Shown: positions 29,309 to 39,988 of the stretch, piece after piece | How the letters are laid out: each line of letters starts with the position of its first letter | How positions within the stretch are numbered: the first letter of the stretch is position 1 | Assembly (NCBI GenBank): GCA_903813345.2 | Contig: CAIIXF020000001.1 | Coordinates: 56,032,270 to 56,096,269 of the forward strand | Length of the DNA: 64,000 nt | Reading direction: 5' to 3' | Origin: Owenia fusiformis | Lineage: Eukaryota > Annelida > Polychaeta > Sabellida > Oweniidae | Made by a program: the position numbers and the translations under genes | The notes under the pieces: model-generated | Database searches by the model: none | Seen by the model: only the letters and a program-made list of their open reading frames with translations | Told to the model about the DNA's origin: nothing

Positions 29309-29314
29309 AATAAA
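29309..29314 (+). promoter_or_regulatory. Candidate poly(A) signal AATAAA
   Basis: First good AATAAA downstream of the stop at 28682, about 627 bases beyond it. The duplicated tail at 29369 lies after this signal. Confidence 0.4.
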
Positions 29315-29368
29315 ATCAGTAAGTTTGTCCCTTACTACACCTTAGCTTATTGCATCAGGCTAATAATT

Positions 29369-29497
29369 TTATTTACTTGATATTCCACATACAGCTGCAA
29401 GTCAGGTTCAGACTCCCCTGGAAGAATTTGCTACACATGTTTTGATGCCAAATGTGAGACAACACTTCCAGCAGATGTAACTTTTGGTACAGATTTA
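29369..29497 (+). pseudogene. Duplicate of the last coding segment of the HNF1/zinc-finger gene
   Basis: About 129 bp nearly identical to 28571-28699, 798 bp downstream, covering the last ~36 codons, the stop and 18 bases of 3' UTR. In the coding part five clear differences are seen, four of them synonymous (one Asn to Asp). The frame stays open to the same stop. An AG stands within it ('cacatacag') that could act as an acceptor. It is either a leftover duplication or an alternative last exon. Confidence 0.7.
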
Positions 29498-29674
29498 AAA
29501 GATAAAACTATGTTGTATCATTATTTTGGCTTGTCATGTCATGATCTGTGTACTGCGTGTGTCATGAAAAATGTCCAAATTTTCTCTGCTTGAGACACCG
29601 CTGCTGAAAATATAGCATCTTTCATACCATACAATATGTACCCTTCAAATGTCTCAACACAATTGTAGTTATTG

Positions 29675-29762
29675 CACTAGGAAGAGCAAGACATGACTCA
29701 CTTAGACTGTCGGAAAACTCACTAGGAAGAGCAGGACATGACTCACTTGGACTATCGGAATA
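29675..29762 (+). repeat. Two-copy tandem duplication, 45-bp unit
   Basis: 'cactaggaagagcaagaca' and the rest of a 45-base unit occur at 29675 and again at 29720 with four or five changes. Confidence 0.7.
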
Positions 29763-30047
29763 CTTTAGCTAACTGACCTCTTAATATTGAAGACAATACA
29801 AACGTTATAACAGAGGGAACAATGTTTTTGTGCCTCTGTCCGCCCTGTGTTGTATATGTCATGTATATGTCATAAATTCTTTATAAAATTGAAACAATGT
29901 CTTGCATTAAGACACCCCATAATGTATAATATTACTGCGATGACTGTAGTATTATTAACAAAAAGTAACAAACTTCACAAAATTATTCCCGGGAAAGAAA
30001 CTAATTGAATTTCGGAGGGACATTTCGCCTAGTGTAGGGCACCTGCA

Positions 30048-30087
30048 TGACGTCATCACTAAGGTAACGATAAGGCCAAGATGGCGG
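30048..30087 (+). promoter_or_regulatory. CRE and YY1-type motifs upstream of the centrin-like gene
   Basis: A perfect CRE palindrome TGACGTCA at 30048-30055 and AAGATGGCGG at 30078-30087, a YY1-type element often close to transcription starts, lie 43-82 bases before the start codon at 30130. Likely the core promoter and 5' UTR. Use is inferred. Confidence 0.5.
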
Positions 30088-30129
30088 ATTAAATCAGAAA
30101 AATAAGTGAAATTATTAGAAAAGTTCATT

Positions 30130-33100
30130 ATGCCAGGTAAAAAAAAGCTCAAAAAGAAAAAGTCGTCGAAATCTAAAAGCAAAGAAGGACATGATCCAGT
30201 CGCTCCGGAATATTTAGATGCTCCTGTGAAGCCAGGACAGAGAGTGAGTTTCTTTTATATCTTGAAATTTTGATTTTCTGGACATGCTGATTTCAAACAT
30301 CAAAGCACAGGGGCTTGTCTCGAGGCGTCGGGCAAGCCCTCCGATGAGTCTACTGCTTATTAATAGTATTAAGGGTGGTCGGTTTTGATGCTACCTGAAA
30401 TTTGTAGAAAATGATTGTTAGATATATCAAGTAAAAATATATGGAATCCTTTCAATAATCGACATGCTGATTCAAACAACACTAGTCTACAGAGTAAACT
30501 TACCTAAAATGGTAGCAATCCATCCACTAGTTGCTGAGATGTGTGAAGAACATGTAAGGAAGTGATTAAATTTAATTGAAAATGCAAAACACGACAATTT
30601 TCACCCTCAAATTGTTAGCTCCAGAGTCAATTTCTTCCTCAAGACACGTCCACTGTTAAAAATCGGTAGTTTCTAGAGTTCTTTGTTTACTGAGGTTCAT
30701 TTTCGTATATTATTTTTAACGAAGGACAGCCTATAACGACTGCTATACGCAAAATAGATGCATGAAATTACAGGGCAAAGTCAAAACTAGTGTTGTTGCG
30801 ATCATGGGCTTTCAATTAGATACACGCGATATTCATCGCCAAAAGTGATTCTGGCGATGCATTGATGTTTGAAACAAAACACTGATGTTTTTACAAAAAA
30901 ATGAATCTGCTAAAATCACCTTTTCCTATCTTATTTTCATGCTAATTTATTTGTCGCATTCAGAATTTTATTTATTTTATAATGGCGGTAGATTTGGTCA
31001 GGCTTTTCCAGATGTATATCCCGATGTGCTATTTAAAATTGCCGATGCATCGATTTACGATTATGGCACATTGCGACAACACTAGTCAAAACAGTGGTCA
31101 AATGTCCAAATATAGGACCAGTGCCATACCAAATGTCCACGAATTGAATTGATCCAAATCAACCTCAAATTCCCAGGCTCAAATTAAGGGAAATTAATTA
31201 TCATCTCATACTTCCTTTCCATGTCTCTATCAATATCAATCTTTGGCAGGAGGAGGGGTGAGGCTAGTCTGTCATGCAAATTTGCATGCAAATATTACAC
31301 TGTATGACCCAAGGTGAAAATCAAACTTAAAGTCATTGTCGTTTCAGCTTGTCGAACTATTGACAACTCACAAAGTTGAAGAGAAAGAGCTTCATGGGTT
31401 CAAAGTGACTACTAAAGTTCTTGAGCAGTTAACTCCACAAGAGATTAGAGACCTCAAGATTGTTTTTGACACCTTTGATGGAAATTCAGATGGGTAAGAA
31501 CATGTTTACATTCTACTTCAAGCTACGTAAATGTACATTATTTAGTGTACATATTCAGATTCATACACTATATGACCTGAAATATCATTGACAAAAATGG
31601 ATGACCACAGGCCTGTATTTGATTTAATTTACCAAACACTAGATGTTTTGCTTTTTTATTTTTAATTGTTTATTAGTGTGTCATTTAACTTCATTTCCAA
31701 AGTTTTTTAAACATAGATAATGGTTAAGAATGACATGCAACATTTGCATTATTCTTAATATAAGGTGAAAGGGACCATCACATATAATATTTATATATTA
31801 TATATTTCTTTTATTGACAATTGTATCAAAACATGACACATTAGTCTTTGTACAAACCAGGCTGTCTTGATTCAAGACAATACTACACTATTAACTAATA
31901 ATAGTGTTTGAAATTAAATTTACATTGAATATTTGATCCATGATATTGACCTACATGTATACATCAGCTATTGAATTTCTAATTCCACAATGGGATAGAC
32001 TTTTGACACCCTTGCCACCCTCTACAAGTCTATGGCATACATTTGACCTGACAACATTAGAGTATTGTCGTATTGATAATCATTTAGATCAATAGATGAG
32101 AGTGGTACAAATTTAAGTTTCATGAATCCTGTATTTCAGGTACCTGAATGTAGTTGAGTTTAGGAAGGCATTTAAAGTACTAGGGTTCAGGATCAACAAG
32201 AAAGTTGCCAAACAAATGGTTACCGATGTTGACTTGAGGAAAAAAGGGTAAGATATTTATTCAATGTTTATAGTACTCGATATCCTTGCATAATTATTAT
32301 GCAAAAAAGTATTACTCCTAATTGTGCTGCTGGCCAAGTGCGGATTAACTGTTAATTATTCATGTTGCTATGACAATTAAATGAACAAACTTATGTTCAT
32401 TTCAAAACATCACTCTCCTCATGTGTCTGCCCTAATTGTCAAGGAAATGTGTAACGTTTCAAAATATAGTAATCTCCTCTTCAACTGGAAAACAATGTAA
32501 TTGTATAAAAGAGAAAAATATATTCCATACAAGGTACTCAAAAATAAAACATTCATATTAATTTTGAATTAAAAATATTCAATGGTGTCAAATGACGATA
32601 TGCTGGATATGGCCCTAATCATTTGTTCAAAATTAATCAGATACTTAAACAATCTCCTTAATTGTTTGTATCTGTTATTTGTTCCAGTGCAATAGAATTT
32701 AATGAATTCTTAGAGTTTGTTATTGAGAGGCAGATGGACTCCAGAGATGTTAAGGCAGAGATCATGCAGGGCTTTGATATGTTTGACTATGGTAAGTTTA
32801 ATGAAAACACTTACACACTTGTGTGTACATATTTTTATATAACATTTATTGACATTTTGAAAACCATTTGAAATATTCAAAGTCTTCTTTTGTACTAACC
32901 AACTAAAATCAATGTTTTTCTGAATAGAAAATAATTGAATAATAAACATTCCTAAATGCCACAGTGTGGTAAATCAGTGATGTGGATATATTTGCAAAAT
33001 TTCTCAAAACAGGTGCTTTGGTAAAAACAAAATCAAAGAACACTGCCTGTTGACTGTTACTACTGTTTAGGGGTTATAATACAAACACTGTCTTGTAGGT

Positions 33101-33316
33101 CTTATTCAAAATTATATCAACTTCAATGTTCTACTTGCAGATAAGCAGAGCAAGATCAGTATGGACAATCTGAAACAAGCATGTAGAGAGACAGGTGTTA
33201 AGTTCTCTATACAAGAGTTAGAGGAGATGATGGAAGAAGCTGATGCTAATGGAGACTCATTCATAGATCCAGCAGAATTTGAGCGTGTAATGTTACAGAC
33301 TAACTTGTTTTACTGA
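30130..33316 (+). CDS. Centrin-like four-EF-hand calcium-binding protein
   Basis: Five exons: 30130-30243, 31348-31493, 32140-32247, 32688-32791, 33141-33316; 648 bases, 215 residues and stop, phases compatible. The N-terminus is a Lys/Ser-rich basic tail of about 24 residues (MPGKKKLKKKKSSKSKSK), then a linker and four EF-hands from about residue 68. EF1 loop DGNSDGYLNVVE and EF4 loop DANGDSFIDPAE have full calcium-binding patterns; EF2 (DLRKKGAIEFNE) and EF3 (DYDKQSKISMDN) have lost ligand positions. The linker FLEFVIERQM and the pattern of hands 1 and 4 resemble centrins/caltractins, which act at centrioles and in contractile fibres. Which centrin-like subfamily is not clear, so no symbol is given. 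Poly(A) signal 74 bases past the stop. Confidence 0.9.
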
Positions 33317-33389
33317 TTGCTCAACATTGAATGGTTCATACATTAGTGTCCTGGATCTAGCCCTGGCCTTTATTGAGTAGGAAGAATTC

Positions 33390-33395
33390 AATAAA
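33390..33395 (+). promoter_or_regulatory. Candidate poly(A) signal AATAAA for the centrin-like gene
   Basis: AATAAA 74 bases after the stop codon and 20 bases before the transposon at 33416. A short 3' UTR would end about where the transposon begins. Confidence 0.45.
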
Positions 33396-33415
33396 TTGGA
33401 CTGGGCTTGTGTATT

Positions 33416-35957
33416 CATACCTGCCAACCTAAGACCAAAATTTTGCGGTAGATTTTTTTAAAATTGCTGTATTTTTGCGGTAGATTTTTTCAAAATACGG
33501 TAGTTTTTGCGGTATTTTTCAACAAAATTGCGGTAGTTTTTGCGGTAGATTTTAGAAAAAAACGGTAGTTTTTGCGGTAGATTTAAAAAAAACGGTAGTT
33601 TTTGCGGTAGATTTAAAAAATACGGTAGTTTTTGCGGTAGATTTTAAAAAAATACTGTAGTTTCAGAGGTTTGGGGTAGATTTTTGAAAAAAGTGTAATT
33701 TTGCGGTAGAAATTTGAAAAAAGCGGTAGTTTTGCGGAAGATTTAGAAAAAATGCGGTAGTTTTACGGTAGATTTTTAAAAATGCGGTAGTTTTTACGGT
33801 AGTTTTTTGAAAAACCGGTAGTTTTGCGAAAGATTCTGAAAAAATGCGGTAGTTTTACGGTAGATTTTGAAAAAATGCGGTAGTTTTTACGGAAGTTTTT
33901 TGAAAAACCGGTAGTTTTGCTGAAAATTTTGAAAAAATGCGGTAGTTTTACGGTAGATTGTGAAAATTGCGGTAGTTTTTACGGTAATTTTTTGAAATAC
34001 CGGTACTTTTGCGGAAGATTTTGAAAAAATGCGGTAGTTTTACGGTAGATTTTGAAAATTGCAGTAGTTTTTACGGTAATTTTTTGAAAAACTGGTACTT
34101 TTGCGGAAGATTTGCCAAAATGCGGTATTTTTCGGTAGATTTTGAAAAATGCGGTAGTTAAACCTTTATACATGTACAATGCGGTTTTCTATATTAATAC
34201 AATGTTTACGTGGTCATATTGTTGTTGTTATTGTGAATACATATTATAGCATTTTTCATGTTGATTCACCGTATTGTGCGGCAACCTTTAATGGGTTTCT
34301 TATAGGTTTTTTAGGGTAAGGGATTGCCTTTCATTTCCTATAACTTGGGGGTATTTAAGAGAAATTTTGGGCTTCATTCAGTAGAGAGTTAGATCGGGGG
34401 GAACATCACACATCATTTCTTTTCATCTTATTAACCTCATTTTCATTCTTTCTTTATCTTTGAACAGTTTTATTTTATACTGAAGAGTGTAATTGTACAT
34501 GTTTAGTCTTTTACTTGGAATAAAGTATAGTTTTATGAGTATATTAATTCTGTGTTAATCTTGTCTTTTTTACATTACAAGACCAATCCATATTATTTTA
34601 TGAAGAACCCACAGAGCTATTTAAACAACAAAGCTCGAAGCTTCAATATTTTACTGCAAGAGTGATTTTGATATTTACAGTTTGTAAAGCAGAACTACCA
34701 CCTGAGAATTATACGAAACTATTATTTTCAAGAAAAAATAGATATACTATTTTCAAGAATAAATAGAGACTAAACACTTTTTATTCTTCATTTACCATGC
34801 CTACAATGGACTGACAGCAACTTTGGATTTTAATGTTTCAGCAAAATGTACATATACAACTTTTTTACAATAAATCTAGATAGATTCAAAATACGAACAC
34901 AATATTCATATCTCCACTTTTACTCACCTTCTAACCAGTTTTTTAGATATCAGGATGTTTGGAAATTCTATGAATGAAACATTTACTGAAATACAAAATA
35001 TGGATTTTACACGTTTTTACTCACCATCTTAGATGATCTATCATTTTAACGAATTGAAATGACAGACATAATGTTCATATAACATTGGAATCATATGGTA
35101 TTAAATATTGATTTGTTCACTCGCAAGTCTCTAATGATATCAATGTGTTTGTCTGGCACAAATAGAAAATAAGTACAGATCAATTGTCTTTCAAAAATAA
35201 TTTGTTATGAGCATTTGCCGAAACCTTTCCCCTGAGACATAGTTCAGATTCGGATATCACAATACTTTTATAATAAACCAGAACTCAATGCTTTATTTTT
35301 TAATTAAGCATTTGTTACTGATAATGTGTTCTGATGAAAAATACAACATTTCCACTCATTTATTTAGATGAAGCGCAACTAAAATCATATTTTTGTTGCA
35401 TTCGGAATAAAGATCCGTGTACAAAAGGGTTTGGTTAACTACAAAAATCATGGCAGAAAGAATTCTTTCTAGCTAGTGGTAGTTGGTGTTTGGACTGATT
35501 ACACGCAAGCTTACTTAGATAAATGCGCAATAACCTGATAACCACAGACCTGCCGATACCGGGTTGGTGAAGGAATATTACAGGGACAGTACAGGAAGAC
35601 TTCAATTTTTCAGCATTTCCCAATAACAATAACGGGAAATTTTACGGTAGTTTGAACAAAAATACTGTTGATTTTAGCAGAAATACGGTAGATTTTCGAA
35701 AATTTACGGTAGATTTTCAAAAATTTACGGTAGATTTTCAAAAATTTACGGTAGATTTTACGGCCGTTCTCATGGAATAAACGAGTTTTTTACAAAGAAA
35801 ATTTACGGTAGATTACGAAAAAAATACGGTAGATTTTTTTACGGGCGTTTTTAAGGGAAAAAATGGTATTTTTTTTACGGTAGTTTGTCATTTTTTTACG
35901 GAAAAACGAAAAATTTACGGTAGATTCCCGTAAAAATACGGTAGGTTGGCAGGTATG
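33416..35957. mobile_element. 2.5-kb element, CATACCTGCCAACC ends, 5-bp duplication, GCGGTAG minisatellite
   Basis: Perfect 14-bp terminal inverted repeats CATACCTGCCAACC and flanking GTATT at 33411-33415 and 35958-35962. Inside each end is a long degenerate satellite of 'gcggtagtttttgcggtagattttgaaaaa' words (33443-34160) and 'tttacggtagattttcaaaaa' words (35640-35950), both in the same direction. The middle 34160-35640 is unrelated, with a possible solo LTR at 34203-34575. No intact transposase frame. Confidence 0.85.
34203..34575 (+). mobile_element. Possible solo LTR-like insertion
   Basis: Flanked by TACAA on both sides (34198-34202, 34576-34580), begins TG, has a TATA-like TATTTAAG near 34350 and AATAAA near 34520, as in an LTR. 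It ends CAT rather than CA, so the call is weak. Confidence 0.3.
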
Positions 35958-35962
35958 GTATT

Positions 35963-36899
35963 GCACTGAAATCTTATCCAAGGAAGTTTGGAGATTTGGT
36001 ACAGAATTATCTTTGTTGTATCAAAATAAATCTCTTCATGTGCAGTGCTTCTTCCTGTTATAGGGTGACAGTGAACATTACCTTCAATGAGGGAGTGACT
36101 TGCTTTGTAGCAGACAATGAACAAAGTTGTCATGTTCAAAGAGAACATTTACAACTGGACTTGTGGCAGGATAGATATAAATGGGAGTCTGACAGGACTG
36201 CTATCATTTTTATACATATTTGTGAGATTCACACATCAAGATATATTTTTGAAACTCTTTTGATATTTTGGAGACAATTATGAAGTCAGTGTGTGATGTG
36301 AAAATCCATAAATAGATCTCATGAAAGGGGTATTTTTTGGAGGACTTTAGTAAAAAGAACATTTTTCCATGTAAGAGCGTGTGTTCATGCCCCACCTGTT
36401 TGTTTCTGTCTGATGGTTCCGGCTCAGAAGGGATAGAGCTTGTTTTTCAAAAAGAATACAAATCATTTCCCTATATTTCCCAATTTTATTTTCTGAAAAA
36501 GAATTGAGATATCTGATCAAAATTCAAAGTTAATTGAAAATTTAAGATGCAGAAATGTTTAATTCATAAAGGGGATGTAAACCTTTTCAATTCTTTTTGC
36601 CAGATAATATAAATTATCAGATAGTCCAAGGATTATGTTGAAATAATATTGTTGAAACTTTGACAATGTTTGGAAACTTACTCTCACTTAGCTCTATCCC
36701 TTCTAGTCCCTTTAACTTTAACTCATAACATCAGTCATAGGCATTGTCAGAGGGGGGGGGGGGGTGTGCAATGGGTGCGACTGTTTAATTAAATATTATT
36801 AAATAGTTAAATGTGTAAAGTTGGAAAATCTATGTTTAATCCACCCTCAAATGAAATTAACCTTATGATTGGGTCTCCACTGATGTTTTAATCAGTTTA
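35963..36899. other. Intergenic DNA, no gene recognised
   Basis: Short frames at 35996-36395 on both strands overlap each other and show no family. A poly-G tract stands near 36750, of the type found at the ends of the local transposons. Confidence 0.4.
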
Positions 36900-37052
36900 C
36901 AGTGATCTCCCTAGCATTGAAGCAAGTGGGTGCAGCACTAGCATGAAAATGAGAAAAATCATGAAAAATGGGCATATTTTGACCAATTTTGGTCTGAATT
37001 GTGAAAATGAGAATTTTGCACCCAATTGAGAAAAATCCTGTGGAGACCACTG
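36900..37052. mobile_element. 153-bp MITE, CAGTG(A/G)TCTCC ends, 5-bp duplication
   Basis: Begins CAGTGATCTCC and ends with the inverse of CAGTGGTCTCC. GTTTA flanks it on both sides (36895-36899, 37053-37057). The interior repeats 'atgagaaaaatcatgaaaaatgggc'-like and 'ttgtgaaaatgagaattttg'-like words. Confidence 0.8.
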
Positions 37053-39988
37053 GTTTATGATGTAAAATCTATTTCAACAATGGCATAAAGTAATTTAATT
37101 TGAGTGTATTATTAAAATGATGTCTCGCAGTAGAACCCAAAGGACAATCCTGGAAGAAATCAAACTAGAATTTCTGGTTTAGGTTATTTTATTTTTTACT
37201 ATTATCAACATTATTCAATCTGTACATATTGTTCTGTACAAAATATTTATACTTGGTTATGTACAATAAAGTTAAATTATTATATTTAACACATAATATA
37301 TATTTCTCATTTCATAACAATAATATATAATGCACTAGTATACAATATACTGCAATAATAGTTTACATAAGTTTTATAACATTCATCCTTGTGAGGCAAA
37401 TAAAACTCACTTTCGATACAATTATGACACTACTATACTAAACCAGTACATGAATTGATGCACATCCAACAAATTATGAAATATTGGTAAAAAGCTTGTT
37501 GGGGTCAATAATAATTCAATTTAGACCAATAGATTTCTAAAATACTAATGGCCCACCCTGTATGCATTTGAAAATGCACTACCAACAATTCTTACAATGC
37601 CTGCATTTCTGATTAATAGATATACAGATTATAAATCTGAAGCAAATGCACATTATGAAAGAAAACAATAAAAGCATTAACTTTTCATAAGCTCATGACT
37701 ATCATACAAACAATGAATGCCATTGAGGGAAATAGGGCAAATAATTTTTCCTGAGGGAATATCCTGTACACTGACATGTTCCCAAGGCAGCAGACTGAGA
37801 GGGAACATGTCACTGGACAGGATATTCCAGAGGGAAAAATTTGACAGTCTTAGCTTTAAATTTCAACATTTGTGTTGACAGTAGTATAAAATATACTGTA
37901 TTTGGCCAACTAAACTTCTCCATGGAAGATGAAAAGTAATATTGACTGGTCACACGACATAGTACTATTAGTACTATTTCATGTCATGTGACTATAAATA
38001 CGCCAATGGGCTTCTGGAATACATTTGGGGTATATAATATACAACTAGTGACATATCAGTGGACAGGATATTCCCTTAGACTAACATTTTAGGTATAACG
38101 GTCTCAGATATTCCTTAGTGAAAAATAGACTGTATTTCTCGAAAATTCGACAGTCAAAATTTATTTTATTGTCTACCCAATATATATTCCAAATAAAATG
38201 GTATAGGAATTTTTCCAAAATAGCTCAGATTATTTCTGTCGAGTTTGCATCACAACTGGTTTGTCCATGGTACTCCTCAAAATGTTCTTTGTTGCCACAG
38301 TCGATCGGTCAAATCGTCTAGAAATCTTAATTGTTTTAAAACGATCTCGGGCAGCCATATTTGTCATCTGTTGAAGTTTGCAGAGATGATGCAAAATCAG
38401 CGATTTAGAGCTTTCCAGGGAATTATTCCATCTAATTCAGACCATGAATTGGCCAATAAGTGTGCAGAATACATATGGGGTATGGAATAACACAGCATAA
38501 TGATGCCTTTATTGTATCATTTCCTCAAACAGGCTCCTTTCACAGCATTGTTTTTCCTAATATTTCAGCATCTTCTTTCACATTACATAATTCTTATAAT
38601 GGCCAATACTTTTATAATATCTTACATTTTAATATGCCTTATGCCAAAACATTACATTTACTATGGAAAGTACATATAACTGATTAGCTTTAGCTTGAAA
38701 ATCAGCGTCCTATAAGTACACGTACATATATCAAAGTCAAGAAAAAATCTTCAATTTATTCACTACTGGAAACCAGCCTTGGTCTCAGTTGCGACTCATA
38801 CGTACTTTCAACATTTACTACAGAGATTTGCTTTGAAAGAAAATTGGAGATGGAAATTAGACAAAAAGTACTAATCATTGGATTAAGTATTAAGCTAAAC
38901 AAGCCAGAAATATAAGATATCATATTTACTTTGCACCTTATAAGACATTCTTGCAACACACTGATAAAATGAAAATGATTGCATTAAGAAGTATGAACAT
39001 TTTGAGAAGGCAGCTAAAGACAATGCTCCAATAAAATGTAAATTAAAAATAAATATCTTGAGCTATAAACAAAGCTCGTCATTATGCTCGCTGATGCATG
39101 CACATGTTTTTGATTTGACTTGTACCCTGCTAATGCTCATACTATGAGAATGAAACACAATATTCATTCACCCGTTTTATTCATGATGTCAACATTGGGT
39201 TAGAAATGTAATTTTTATCATGGATATTCATCCAGTTTGTTCATGATGCGTTAATCCGAGACAAATACATCTCTTCAATATTATGCACTGGCATAATCTC
39301 TGAGCAGTCTCGTTTATGAGATTTCAAATATTTATTTTGTTACTTTGATCCTGGTCTGATGGGTTAACTATATTAAATAGAAGTAAATCTCAAATGGTTG
39401 CGCTAATCTTATGACCCACGTAACACCCATACCATTTAACAGCGCTTTGTACTGATGTTACTGTTGACACATACTGGTACACATACTGTTTAAAAACTAG
39501 GCAATTTATAATGTTTGAACAATAACCTAGATGCGAGTAGTTTCACCACCAGGTAGCTCATTTGGGTCAGATAGCATGGTAGGAATAGTGGAAAGTTCCC
39601 TTTAACTTGAATATTCATCAATTTCAGTGGATCAATTTTCATCTCACCCTCAGGTATCTAATAGTTATGCAAATTAAAATATGTCCACTAAACGAAAATA
39701 TCTGTCCGATACAAGGAAATATATTTCACTTTTTGTGATTTTATAACATGGGATCTATTCGAAATCTCCCAGAACTACAAAAACCACATTACTAGATGTA
39801 CTTTTGCATGTAGATTTCGAATATGACATCACTTTGACTAAATTTTGAATATTTAATGCGGGACTTAATGAGGTAAATCAAGATTATTTCTACTCGCATC
39901 TAGTCTTAGACTATTAAATACATCATGCATCAAAAGTATAGCCACATACTAAAATATCCAGACTTATCAACACAAAACCTATTTTAAA
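37053..39988. other. Region 3' of OTUD3, probably part 3' UTR
   Basis: OTUD3 runs leftward, so its 3' untranslated region begins at 39988 and extends down. No coding frame is convincing; the frames at 38118-38490 overlap in two phases and show no family. A strong hairpin lies at 37745-37843. The poly(A) site is not determined. Confidence 0.4.
37745..37843. repeat. Strong imperfect hairpin of about 40-bp arms
   Basis: 'gagggaatatcctgt' plus 'cactgacatgttccc' on the left pairs with 'gggaacatgtcactg' plus 'acaggatattcc' on the right around a loop of about 17 bases. Part of the right arm recurs near 38056-38072 ('ggacaggatattcccttag'). Either a small fold-back element or a structured transcript segment. 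Confidence 0.6.

Larger units (their letters stand above)
28683..30045. other. 3' UTR of the HNF1/zinc-finger gene and intergenic DNA
   Basis: Holds a poly(A) signal at 29309-29314, a duplicated gene tail at 29369-29497 and a 45-bp tandem duplication at 29675-29762; otherwise nothing recognised. Confidence 0.5.

Noticed and set aside
33443-34160. Regular repeats resembling a CRISPR array
   Set aside because: No constant spacer and repeat structure; a degenerate satellite within a transposon of an animal genome.
38118-38490. Overlapping plus frames with a protein-like look
   Set aside because: Two phases overlap, no acceptor, donor or family motif; region lies in the probable OTUD3 3' UTR.
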